Assembly: GCA_018222605.1 (NCBI GenBank)
Contig: JAAEZZ010000002.1
Location: 62,001-126,000 of the forward strand
Reading direction: 5' to 3'
Length of the DNA: 64,000 nucleotides
Source: Alphaproteobacteria bacterium
Lineage (GTDB): Bacteria > Pseudomonadota > Alphaproteobacteria > Caulobacterales > Hyphomonadaceae
This document shows, piece by piece, positions 10,039 to 19,072 of this stretch. The position numbers were made by a program, and so were the translations under genes. The notes below the pieces were generated by a model, which worked only from the letters and a program-made list of their open reading frames with translations, did no database searches and was not told the DNA's origin. The first letter of the stretch is position 1, and each line of letters opens with the position of its first letter.

Positions 10039-12176
10039 TTACGGGTGACTTCAAGGAACACAGAGCGCGGATCACCTGGGAAGTGCCCAGTCCGGTCAAT
10101 AAAGCCGCTGGACGCATAGGTCTCATCGAACAGATTGTCGACACGCAACAGGGCTTTCCAGTCCTCAATCTCGTAGATGATCGAGGCATCAAACACCATG
10201 TAAGGGCGCACTTTCTGCCCGCTGCGGCTGACGCGCACATCAACATAGTCGCCACCAAAGGCAAAAGCCGTGTTCCAAGCGGGCACCTGATATCGTGTCC
10301 AGAAACCCAGTGTATTCTCAGGTGCATTCGGGAATTTGTCACCGACATTGGCATCGATACTGGTCAGGCCGTTCGACTTCGTAATGCGCGCATCATTATA
10401 GGCATAGGACACGGTGCCCACCCAGTTCTCTGTAATGTCAGCCGTGATGTCCGCTTCGAAGCCATCGCTGGTCACTTCACCAAAGGCCAGCAGGTCATCC
10501 ACGCCATCTGCATCCACATCCCCGCGCGGGTCAGCCTGCAAGACATTGTTTTTGACGATGCGATAGATGGAGGCAGATGACTGAACCCGGCCATTCATCA
10601 ACTCGGTCTTGATGCCCCCTTCGACGATCTCGCCTTCGGTCGGCTCAAACGGCCCGCCTGCCAGCGGCGTCTGGGCACTTATGTCCTGAGGCTCAAAACT
10701 GCTCGCCCATTGGCCAAACAGGGAAACATCCTCCCGCACGCGATAGACCAGCCCTGCACGCCAGGTTACGGCGTCATCTTCATAGCCGTCACCCCCGACA
10801 CGATCTTCATCCTCGAACGTGTCATGACGCACGCCGACGACGGCAAGCACAGGCCCCAAGGTTGCTTCATTGAGGGCATAGAAGCCGTAACGTGTCTGCA
10901 CCGAATCCGTCACACGTGCCGGAAGGTCATTATATGTGGACGGATCCGTCTCGCCATATACCGGATCTTGCAGGCTGAGCGGCGATGGCAAACCCGGCGT
11001 GTCAGTTCTGGTCCCCCGAATGGTGACACCAGAGAAATAGGAATCATTGCGATACCAATCGGCCCCAAGCAGCACGCGATTGTCAATCGCTCCAAACTGG
11101 CGAGACCAGACGGCATTGGTCCCCATGGAGACACCTTCATTGCGGCGCTTCTGATCACGGAACTCGCGGATGGACATGTCGACCTCACCATCCCCGTTTG
11201 AATCAAACAGGCCGCGCGGCTCATGATACTTCTGCCTTTCGGTACCATCCATGTAGCGGATACCCGCATCCAGAGTGAGGCCCTCCATTGGCTCGGCATA
11301 CAGTTTTGCCTGGACAACATTTGATGCAAGGTCGAGGAAGTCCGTCGGCTCATTATGGTTCCAGCGACGATCCGCGATGAAGTTCCCCAAATCGTCCGTG
11401 GGCACACCGCGCAGGCGGTTGCCGTTCAGCTTCTGCTCATAGCGTGTGGCCTGCACCACCAGATCCGCCAGGCCGAGATCAAAGCTGACGCCTGCATCAT
11501 AAATATCGGTCTCAGACCCGGTGTTCCAGCGCGGCCCGTGCTGGTCTTCATAGAAAACGCCCAACCGACCGGCCGTACCATCCATGGGCAACGCACCAGT
11601 CACTTCAAAAGACGCGCCCTTGCGCCCTTCCGTGCCGTATACGGCAGAGACATTGGCCGCAAAGTCCTGGCTCGGCGTCTTGGTGATATAGTTGAACAGG
11701 CCGCCGGGCGCACCAGCGCCATACAACATGCCTGCCGGGCCTTTCAGGAACTCGACACGTTCCACATTGAACAGCTGGGGCACGGAGAACCCGGCATAGG
11801 GATCACCGCGCAATCCGTCGAAAAAGTTCTCTTCCTGACGGAAGCCGCGCGCTGTCACACCAGCATAGCTGTACACGGTCACACCGGAAATGTTGCGATA
11901 GAGATCCTGCGCATCCCGCGCGCCCTGGTCTTCAATCAGCTGGGAATTGATCACTGTGATCGCCTGCGTGGACAGCAGCGGCTCGGTCGGCAGCTTACCC
12001 GAACTTGTCTCCTGCACGCGGTAAAGCTCTTGCGCGCGGGAGGTCACGATCACTGTGTCCTGGCGCAGCTCTTCCCCCTCGTCCTGCTCTGCAATTTGCG
12101 CCTGTGAAACCAGAGCAGAAGCGGCAGCGCCGGCAAGAAGAAGGCCTAAGCGCGGAACGGATACTCGCTGAATCAT
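10032..12176 (-). CDS. TonB-dependent siderophore receptor
   Basis: Outer-membrane ferric-siderophore importer of about 714 residues. After a signal peptide (MIQRVSVPRLGLLLAGAAAS...) comes a plug domain: DTVIVTSRAQELYRV acts as the TonB box region, then LLSTQAITVINSQLIEDQG, GVTVYSYAGVTARGF and FLKGPAGMLYGAGAPGGL, typical of siderophore receptors. The remainder is a 22-strand barrel ending in the aromatic VTRKW. I chose the ATG at 12176, which has GGGAAG upstream; the frame opens further out at a TTG (12188). It is followed by the PepSY membrane gene in one operon and preceded by two Fur-box-like sites, so iron repression is expected. Confidence 0.94.
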   Translation of the reverse strand: MIQRVSVPRLGLLLAGAAASALVSQAQIAEQDEGEELRQDTVIVTSRAQELYRVQETSSGKLPTEPLLSTQAITVINSQLIEDQGARDAQDLYRNISGVTVYSYAGVTARGFRQEENFFDGLRGDPYAGFSVPQLFNVERVEFLKGPAGMLYGAGAPGGLFNYITKTPSQDFAANVSAVYGTEGRKGASFEVTGALPMDGTAGRLGVFYEDQHGPRWNTGSETDIYDAGVSFDLGLADLVVQATRYEQKLNGNRLRGVPTDDLGNFIADRRWNHNEPTDFLDLASNVVQAKLYAEPMEGLTLDAGIRYMDGTERQKYHEPRGLFDSNGDGEVDMSIREFRDQKRRNEGVSMGTNAVWSRQFGAIDNRVLLGADWYRNDSYFSGVTIRGTRTDTPGLPSPLSLQDPVYGETDPSTYNDLPARVTDSVQTRYGFYALNEATLGPVLAVVGVRHDTFEDEDRVGGDGYEDDAVTWRAGLVYRVREDVSLFGQWASSFEPQDISAQTPLAGGPFEPTEGEIVEGGIKTELMNGRVQSSASIYRIVKNNVLQADPRGDVDADGVDDLLAFGEVTSDGFEADITADITENWVGTVSYAYNDARITKSNGLTSIDANVGDKFPNAPENTLGFWTRYQVPAWNTAFAFGGDYVDVRVSRSGQKVRPYMVFDASIIYEIEDWKALLRVDNLFDETYASSGFIDRTGHFPGDPRSVFLEVTRKW

Positions 12177-12224
12177 GATGCTTCCCAATGTTCTATATAT
12201 GGATCAGCGTCCGCCTACCAGCTC

Positions 12225-12239
12225 TGAGAATAATTCGCA
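12225..12239. promoter_or_regulatory. Fur box 1 (7-1-7 type)
   Basis: TGAGAATAATTCGCA reads as a 7-1-7 inverted repeat: TGAGAAT, one base, ATTCGCA, with one mismatch between the arms. It matches the Fur core TGATAATnATTATCA at 12 of the 14 defined positions. It lies about 50 bp upstream of the receptor start on the minus strand, where a promoter would be. Confidence 0.7.
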
Positions 12240-12246
12240 ACAAATC

Positions 12247-12261
12247 TGCGAATGATTTTCA
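12247..12261. promoter_or_regulatory. Fur box 2 (7-1-7 type)
   Basis: TGCGAATGATTTTCA is a second 7-1-7 site (arms TGCGAAT and ATTTTCA, two mismatches), centred 22 bp from box 1, about two helical turns. Together with box 1 the region also forms the larger inverted repeat ATTCGCA-N7-TGCGAAT. The pair would suit two Fur dimers controlling the receptor and possibly the divergent gpsA transcript. Confidence 0.65.
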
Positions 12262-12353
12262 CATTCACCTCGTTTCGTGTCCAATGCCTGCGCTTGAGCA
12301 AAGGCTGCGAAGCGATGCTTGCCCCTTCCCGTGACATGCCGCAATCTGCAGAC

Positions 12354-13364
12354 ATGACGAGACATTTTCACCGGATAGGCGTGATCGGCGGCGGCGCATG
12401 GGGCACGGCAATTGCCCAGATGCTAACCCGTGATACACAGGACGTAATGATCTGGTGCCGCGAGGAAGAGGTCGCGGACGCGATCAATACGCGGCACGAG
12501 AATACCGTTTTCCTGCCTGGTGTACCGCTGAACCCATCTCTAAAAGCCACCAGCGACCTGACTGAACTGCACCTGATGGATGCGCTGTTCTCTGTTGCCC
12601 CGGCTCAGCACACCCGCGCAACGCTGCGTGCCCTGAAAGGCCACATTCGCCCTGACACGCCGGTCGTGCTCTGCTCCAAGGGGATTGAGCTGTCGAGCGC
12701 GGAATTCATGACGCAAGTGCTGGCGGATGAATTGCCGGAGGCCATTCCGGCAGTAATGTCAGGCCCTAGCTTTGCGATCGATGTGGCGCGCGGCCTGCCA
12801 ACGGCTGTGACCTTCGCCATTGAGGATGAAAGCCTCGGGACGGATCTGATCGCGGCGATCTCCACCCCCACCTTCCGCCCCTATCTGGCGCATGATCTGC
12901 TCGGGGCCGAGATTGGCGGCGCGGTGAAGAATGTGCTGGCCATTGCCTGCGGCATCGCGCTCGGCAAAGGCCTCGGTCGGTCCGCCCATGCTGCTCTCAT
13001 CGCACGCGGCAGCGCGGAGATGACCCGGCTGGCCCTCGCGCTCGGCGCAGAGCGGGAGACGATGGCCGGCCTCTCCGGGCTCGGCGACCTTGTGCTCACC
13101 TGCTCCTCGGAAACGAGCCGCAATATGAGCTGCGGCATGGCGCTCGGCAAAGGCGAAACGCTGGAAGCCATCCTCGGCGCGCGCAATGCCGTCACCGAAG
13201 GAGTCGCCACTGCACCTGTCCTGAAAAAGCTCGCCGCCAGCAAGAATGTCGACATGCCGATTTGTGACGCGGTGGCCGATGTGATTGAGGGGACGATCAA
13301 TGTGGATGAGGCTATCCACCGCCTGCTGATGCGTCCGAACCGGGCCGAGAGCGTCATCGCCTGA
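12354..13364 (+). CDS. gpsA: NAD(P)-dependent glycerol-3-phosphate dehydrogenase GpsA
   Basis: Reduces dihydroxyacetone phosphate to sn-glycerol-3-phosphate for phospholipid synthesis. The Rossmann motif GVIGGGAWGTAIAQ is at the N-terminus; VLCSKGIE, MSGPSFAIDVARGLPTAV, the catalytic GGAVKNVLAIACGIALG and GLSGLGDLVLTCSS follow. I chose the ATG at 12354 (MTRHFHRIGV, 336 residues), which fits the family length; the frame is open up to 12252 but that would run through Fur box 2. No strong ribosome site is seen, so the start is not certain. The next gene begins 2 bp after the stop. Confidence 0.95.
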   Translation: MTRHFHRIGVIGGGAWGTAIAQMLTRDTQDVMIWCREEEVADAINTRHENTVFLPGVPLNPSLKATSDLTELHLMDALFSVAPAQHTRATLRALKGHIRPDTPVVLCSKGIELSSAEFMTQVLADELPEAIPAVMSGPSFAIDVARGLPTAVTFAIEDESLGTDLIAAISTPTFRPYLAHDLLGAEIGGAVKNVLAIACGIALGKGLGRSAHAALIARGSAEMTRLALALGAERETMAGLSGLGDLVLTCSSETSRNMSCGMALGKGETLEAILGARNAVTEGVATAPVLKKLAASKNVDMPICDAVADVIEGTINVDEAIHRLLMRPNRAESVIA

Positions 13365-13366
13365 TC

Positions 13367-14488
13367 ATGCTGGAAGCGGATGTTGCGGTGATCGGTGCGG
13401 GAGTGGTTGGCCTCGCCTGCGCCGCTGAACTCGCCCGCCGCGGACGGGATGTCGTGGTACTCGAACAGGCAAACGCCATCGGAACCGGCATTTCATCCCG
13501 CAACAGCGAAGTCATCCATGCGGGTCTTTACTATCCAACCGGCTCGCTGAAACACAGTTTGTGCGTGGAAGGACGGCGCCGGCTCTATGCCTGGCTGGAA
13601 AGCCGAAAGATCGCGCATCGCAAATGCGGCAAGCTGGTTGTCGCAACCTCTGAAGAAGACCTCCCTGCCCTGACGGCCATAGAGATGCGGGCCAAGGCCA
13701 ATGGCGTGGAAGGCATTACCCATCTCACGCGTCAGAGCGCCACTGCGCTTGAGCCAGCCCTTGCTTGCATGGCAGCGCTTCACTCGGCAGAGACAGGTAT
13801 TCTGGACACGCATGGTTACATGCTGTCCCTGCAAGGCGCGCTGGAAGACCATGGCGGCGTCATCGCCTTTGGCACGCCCGTATCAGGCGGCAAGCTCTTG
13901 TCGGATGGGCACATAGCTCTCTCCTTGGGAGGAACTGCCCCACAGACCCTGCGAGCGCGCACCATCATAAATGCGGCGGGGCTCTACGCCATGCCGCTTG
14001 CCCGCGCCATTGAAGGTTTCCCATCAGAGGCCCTGCCCGAAATGATCCTGGCGAAAGGCAGTTATTTCAGCTATCAGGCCCCGCCTGCTTTTGAGCGCCT
14101 GATCTATCCGGTGCCGACAGATGGCGGCCTCGGTGTACACCTGACGCTGGATCTTGCTGGCCAGATGCGGTTCGGCCCGGACGTCGAATGGCTGGATCAG
14201 AATGATCCTGACACGGCTGATTACAGCGTGGCACCGGATCGCGCGACTTCATTTTATTCAGCCATCCGCAAATACTGGCCAGACCTGCCTGATGATAGTC
14301 TCACGCCCGCGTATTCCGGCTGCCGCCCGAAACTTGCCCGTGCAGGTGAGCCCGCAGCGGACTTCCGCATTGATGGCCCGGCGCAGCATGGCGTGCCTGG
14401 CCTGATCAATCTATTCGGGATCGAATCCCCCGGCCTGACCGCCAGCCTAGCAATTGCCGATCATGTTTCGGAAATGACTGAAGCCTGA
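13367..14488 (+). CDS. FAD-dependent oxidoreductase, L-2-hydroxyglutarate oxidase (LhgO)-like
   Basis: Flavoprotein of the DAO superfamily, 373 residues. The N-terminus holds the FAD dinucleotide-binding motif AVIGAGVVGLACAAELARRG with the acidic LEQ after it. GTGISSRNSEVIHAGLYYP matches the LhgO/L-2-hydroxyglutarate dehydrogenase group, where S-R-N-S-x-V-x-H-A-G-x-Y-Y is characteristic. GIESPGLTASLAIADHV closes the FAD site. It follows gpsA by 2 bp, so the pair is probably one transcript. The likely reaction is oxidation of L-2-hydroxyglutarate to 2-oxoglutarate; glycerol-3-phosphate or another 2-hydroxyacid remains possible given the neighbour. Confidence 0.82.
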   Translation: MLEADVAVIGAGVVGLACAAELARRGRDVVVLEQANAIGTGISSRNSEVIHAGLYYPTGSLKHSLCVEGRRRLYAWLESRKIAHRKCGKLVVATSEEDLPALTAIEMRAKANGVEGITHLTRQSATALEPALACMAALHSAETGILDTHGYMLSLQGALEDHGGVIAFGTPVSGGKLLSDGHIALSLGGTAPQTLRARTIINAAGLYAMPLARAIEGFPSEALPEMILAKGSYFSYQAPPAFERLIYPVPTDGGLGVHLTLDLAGQMRFGPDVEWLDQNDPDTADYSVAPDRATSFYSAIRKYWPDLPDDSLTPAYSGCRPKLARAGEPAADFRIDGPAQHGVPGLINLFGIESPGLTASLAIADHVSEMTEA

Positions 14489-14502
14489 AATTCCGTGCTA
14501 TC

Positions 14503-15402
14503 TCAGGCCAATTCGAATTGTGAGCGCACGGTCGGGTTCTCGTCAGGGCAATGCACTGTCCCCGCCTTGATCAGAGCAATCATATGCCCCAGCACAGACA
14601 TAGCGGCCGCAGGATGCAGGCGCGTATCGACATTAGCATACATTACTTTCACCATTTCCGGGATCGCTGTCTCTCCAGAACGCAACTGCTCAACAATAGC
14701 AGCCTCACGGGCCCGCCGGTGACTGGCATACTCTGTGATGAACTCGTCCACAAAAGCCTGCCCTTTCACCGGGCCGCCATGGGTCGGCCAGAGCGTTTCG
14801 AACTTCATGGCCTGTATCTTGTCCAGGCTGTTCATATAGTCGGCCATGTCACCATCCGGCGGCGCGACGACCGTTGTTGACCAGCCCATGATGTGATCAC
14901 CAGAGAAGCAAGCATTCTCCTCACGCAAACCAAAACAGAGATGATTGCAGGTATGGCCCGGCGTCTCGATGACATCCAGCGTCCAGCCTGGTCCGGAAAT
15001 CACGTCACCGTCGCCCACTTTCACATCCGGCATGAAGCCCAGATCGTCCGCACTGCCGAGTTCCCCCTTGGCAGTCGGAATGCCGCAATTCTTCGCATAG
15101 GTTTTGCAGCCCGCCCATTCGGCCAGCGGGTGCGCCAGAGGAGAATGATCTGAATGGCCATGGCTAACCAGGACATGAGTAACCGTTTCGCCTTCGAGGG
15201 CTTTTTTCAGGGCTTCGAAATGCCCGGCGTCCTCAGGCCCTGGATCCAGCACAGCAACCTCGCCATGCCCGATAATGTAGACACCTGTGCCGACATAGGT
15301 GAACGGGCCTGGATTGTTGGCAATGACACGCCGGATCAGCGGTGAGACCTGCTCCACCACGCCATACTCAAACTCAATCTCGCGGATGTAAGGTATGGCC
15401 AT
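14503..15402 (-). CDS. MBL-fold metallo-hydrolase
   Basis: Metallo-beta-lactamase-fold hydrolase of 299 residues. The metal motif HVLVSHGHSDHSPL (HxHxDH) lies near residue 80. ETPGHTCNHLCF supplies the next His, FSGDHIMGW the bridging Asp, and WPTHGGPV the final His. The C-terminal region (YASHRRAREAAIVEQLRSG) resembles the winged-helix-like tail of LACTB2-type proteins, which include RNases and thioesterases. The substrate cannot be told from the sequence. It runs in the same direction as the two genes upstream (15448 and 16526), with short gaps. Confidence 0.85.
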   Translation of the reverse strand: MAIPYIREIEFEYGVVEQVSPLIRRVIANNPGPFTYVGTGVYIIGHGEVAVLDPGPEDAGHFEALKKALEGETVTHVLVSHGHSDHSPLAHPLAEWAGCKTYAKNCGIPTAKGELGSADDLGFMPDVKVGDGDVISGPGWTLDVIETPGHTCNHLCFGLREENACFSGDHIMGWSTTVVAPPDGDMADYMNSLDKIQAMKFETLWPTHGGPVKGQAFVDEFITEYASHRRAREAAIVEQLRSGETAIPEMVKVMYANVDTRLHPAAAMSVLGHMIALIKAGTVHCPDENPTVRSQFELA

Positions 15403-15447
15403 GGGCGTCTAAATCTCTCGCAGCGTTTTCATAACGTGCCGGAGGAA

Positions 15448-16386
15448 TCAGCGTTTCTTCAGTGCAAAGGCGACGGCAAAGGCTTGCGCCATACGGCGTG
15501 TGGCACGAAGCTTCGAGCCAAGCTTCAGGGCCACAGGCGGGCCCATATCCGTCTTGTTTGCATCGACGATGTAGATTCTTCCGGACATCCGATCACGTAA
15601 GACGTCTACGCCGCCCCAGTCCAGACCGATTTCGGCAGCAAAGCGCTCAATCACCTGAATTTCATCGGCCGTGTAGCAATTACGTGGCTCATCGAGCAAA
15701 ACTTCGACATTCTCGTTGAGGAAGCGGCGCTCCAGCGGCCGACGCTTGCGGAATACAACAACCGGCGAGCCTTTCACAATGCAACACCGCAGATCCTCAA
15801 CCAGGCCGCCTTCAATCTCATTGTCCACAAGGCGCTGATAGGTCTTGCCCGGAACCGGCTCATCCAGCGGGCCTTCCAGGATGCGGCCATCATGGGCAGC
15901 GTTCAGCTCTGACTTCTCGACCATGCGCCCGGCATGAGTGGTTGGGTCTACGCTGAGGGAATAGCCGGACGCGCGCTCGAAAGCTGCCGCAACAGTCGAC
16001 TTGGAGATGTCATCACAGTTGAAATTCACCAGGATGGCACCGTCCCTCACGGCCGGCGTTGAATTATCTGTTTCAGTAGAATCGTCAAATTGCATGACAA
16101 TGTCCGCCGTGGCGACATCATCGATCAGCTTGGCACCGGAGACATGCATGACCGGCCAAATGAAATACCAGGGCCGCGGCTTGTCAGGATAGAAAGCAAT
16201 CGTTGGGCGCTTGTGCCCGGTAAGGCGACGCCAAGTGCGCCAAGTTTGAGCAAAGAAGTAGAAGCAAAACCAGGTGAAGACATCATGCAGCAAGGAAAAT
16301 GTAAGAGGGATGCGATGACCCGTCTTTTTTACAAGCACGGCCCGATCGTCATATTTGAAATCGGTGATCCACAGACGATCGCTCAT
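15448..16386 (-). CDS. Uncharacterised ATP-grasp-like protein
   Basis: Not firmly recognised. The protein is 312 residues from MSDRLWITDF (16386); the frame extends 25 residues further to 16461. The C-terminal half has ATP-grasp-like features: GKTYQRLVDNEIEGGLVEDLRCCIV resembles a strand-and-loop before a metal site, PVVVFRKRRPLERRF supplies basic residues, and GLDWGGVDVLRD followed by GRIYIVDANKTDMGPP looks like the acidic D-x-N metal-binding strand. The N-terminal half (IAFYPDKPRPWYFIWPVMH) is unfamiliar. It sits between a metallo-hydrolase and a DUF442 phosphatase-like gene, all on the minus strand. A carboxylate-amine ligase activity is a guess only. Confidence 0.5.
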   Translation of the reverse strand: MSDRLWITDFKYDDRAVLVKKTGHRIPLTFSLLHDVFTWFCFYFFAQTWRTWRRLTGHKRPTIAFYPDKPRPWYFIWPVMHVSGAKLIDDVATADIVMQFDDSTETDNSTPAVRDGAILVNFNCDDISKSTVAAAFERASGYSLSVDPTTHAGRMVEKSELNAAHDGRILEGPLDEPVPGKTYQRLVDNEIEGGLVEDLRCCIVKGSPVVVFRKRRPLERRFLNENVEVLLDEPRNCYTADEIQVIERFAAEIGLDWGGVDVLRDRMSGRIYIVDANKTDMGPPVALKLGSKLRATRRMAQAFAVAFALKKR

Positions 16387-16525
16387 CTTAATCCACTCCT
16401 GTTGCGCCAAAGGCGTTAAGCCCGCGCTCTCCCGCAATTCGCTTGGCACGGTGCCGAACACCTGACAACACTCTTAATGCGGCGACAATGTGAAGAATTG
16501 CTCACAACAGCATGTCTGGCAACCC

Positions 16526-16936
16526 CTATAGCAGGTTTTCAAGGCTCGACAGATCATATCCGGCATCTGCAGCCGCATCGATGATTTCGCGCGAAGTCCC
16601 CTGGCCCGCATGCGTCAACGCCCATGCCGTGATGCAGCGGGTGCCGGTGCGGCAATAGGCCAGAACAGGCTGGGGTGCCTCATTCAGGATATTGCTCATC
16701 CGCTCGACGATTTCCGGAGTTGGTGCGCCAGAGAAAGGCAATGCGGCAAATGCCAGCCCCAATGATTCGGCCTTTGCGCGAATAGGGCCCATTCTGGGTT
16801 GGTCCACGCCCCCTTCCCCATCAGGCCGGTTGACGACAATCGTCTTGAATCCGGCCGCAGCAATCTCTGCGACATCATCCTCTGAAATCTGGGGTGCCAC
16901 GGCAAAAGCGTCCGTTACGCGGCGAATATCAGCCAT
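16526..16936 (-). CDS. DUF442 / TIGR01244-type phosphatase-like sulfur-transferase protein
   Basis: Small protein (136 residues) of the DUF442 group, also found as the N-terminal part of Blh-type fusions. Visible are MADIRRVTDAFAVAPQIS, GFKTIVVNRPDGEGG and the phosphatase-like loop YCRTGTRCITAW, a CxxGxR catalytic signature with the Cys as nucleophile. It has the dual-specificity-phosphatase fold by family knowledge. In other bacteria it is often linked to sulfide or persulfide metabolism and to metallo-beta-lactamase-like persulfide dioxygenases; here an MBL hydrolase lies two genes downstream, which fits but does not prove such a link. Confidence 0.8.
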   Translation of the reverse strand: MADIRRVTDAFAVAPQISEDDVAEIAAAGFKTIVVNRPDGEGGVDQPRMGPIRAKAESLGLAFAALPFSGAPTPEIVERMSNILNEAPQPVLAYCRTGTRCITAWALTHAGQGTSREIIDAAADAGYDLSSLENLL

Positions 16937-17070
16937 ATTGAAAGGTCCCTGCCTGAGTCTGCCGTCTTGATCGGCTGTGTCTACAAGCTAAGGATTGTCT
17001 CGCGGTCTGCCAAGCTTTGGTATCGGTCGCATCGTGAATTCCCTTCAACAGCAATGGAATAGCAGATAAC

Positions 17071-18041
17071 GTGTCGACACTGCAGAGAGCCCTTAGTCGT
17101 ATTCCATGGGCCTACACGATCAGGCGGCTCCTGATAGCGATCCCCACAATGCTGGCCATCATCACCATGGCCTTCTTCATGATGCGCGCAGCGCCGGGCG
17201 GCCCCTTCGACGGGGAGCGCAAGCTGCCCCCAGCCACAGAAGCGGCCGTGGCCGCCAAGTTCGGCTTCGACAAGCCCCTGCACGAGCAATACCTGAATTA
17301 TGTCGGCGGCATCCTGACGGGGGATTTCGGCCCCTCCTACAAGACACTTGGCAAAAGTGTGAATGATCTCATCGCCGACGGCCTGCCCCTGTCGCTCACC
17401 ATTGGTGTTCTGGCGATGATCCTGGGCATCACAGTGGGCACCTTTCTCGGCGTATTTGCGGGGCTCAGGCAAAACACAGCGGCAGACTACAGCGTGATGG
17501 GGCTGGCCATGGCCGGGATATCCATCCCCACTTTTGTGACAGGCCCCATTCTGATCCTCATCTTTGCCCTTGGCGCCGGCGTCTTTGCCGTAGGCGGCCT
17601 TGGCACCTATCCCAATATCGGCATGAACTGGCACAATATGACGCTGCCGGTCATCACGCTAGCCCTGCCCCAAATCGCGATCATCTCTCGCCTGATGCGC
17701 GCTTCCATCATTGAGACAATGCGCTCGAACCATATTCGTACAGCCCGCTCCAAGGGCCTGTCAGAGCGCCAGGTGATCGCACGCCATGCGCTACCGGCCG
17801 CTTTGCTGCCACTGATTTCCTATGCTGGCCCGGCCATGGCACGGGTCATGACCGGTTCGGTTGTGATTGAGAAGATCTTCGGCCTGCCGGGGCTGGGCTC
17901 ATACTTTGTCGATGGCGCGCTGAACCGCGACTATACTCTCGTGATGGGGGCCATCATTGTCTATGCGGGCTTCATCGTCATTCTGAACCTCGTTGCAGAC
18001 ATTCTCTACGCAATGCTCGATCCGAAAGTGAAGTACGACTG

Positions 18042-18042
<1 letters not shown>
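17071..18042 (+). CDS. Oligopeptide/dipeptide ABC transporter permease, OppB/DppB type
   Basis: Inner-membrane permease subunit of 323 residues. Six membrane helices are apparent, beginning RRLLIAIPTMLAIITMAFFM. The conserved N-terminal block MMRAAPGGPFDGERKLPP and GGILTGDFGPSYK are typical of OppB, and the EAA cytoplasmic loop that contacts the ATPase reads MRSNHIRTARSKGLSERQVI. GVFAGLRQNTAADY is also characteristic. The start is a GTG at 17071 with no strong ribosome site. Its stop overlaps the start of the OppC-type gene. Neither a binding protein nor ATPases are nearby. Confidence 0.93.
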
Positions 18043-18953
<911 letters not shown>

Positions 18954-19072
18954 ATTTCGGCCGCAGCGCGAAGATATTCATGCGAACCAATTGCATCACG
19001 GTCGATATTTGCTAACCGGGGAGCGCGGCATCTTCCCTGAGTACAAGAGCGACACAGAGGGTTACGGAAAAC

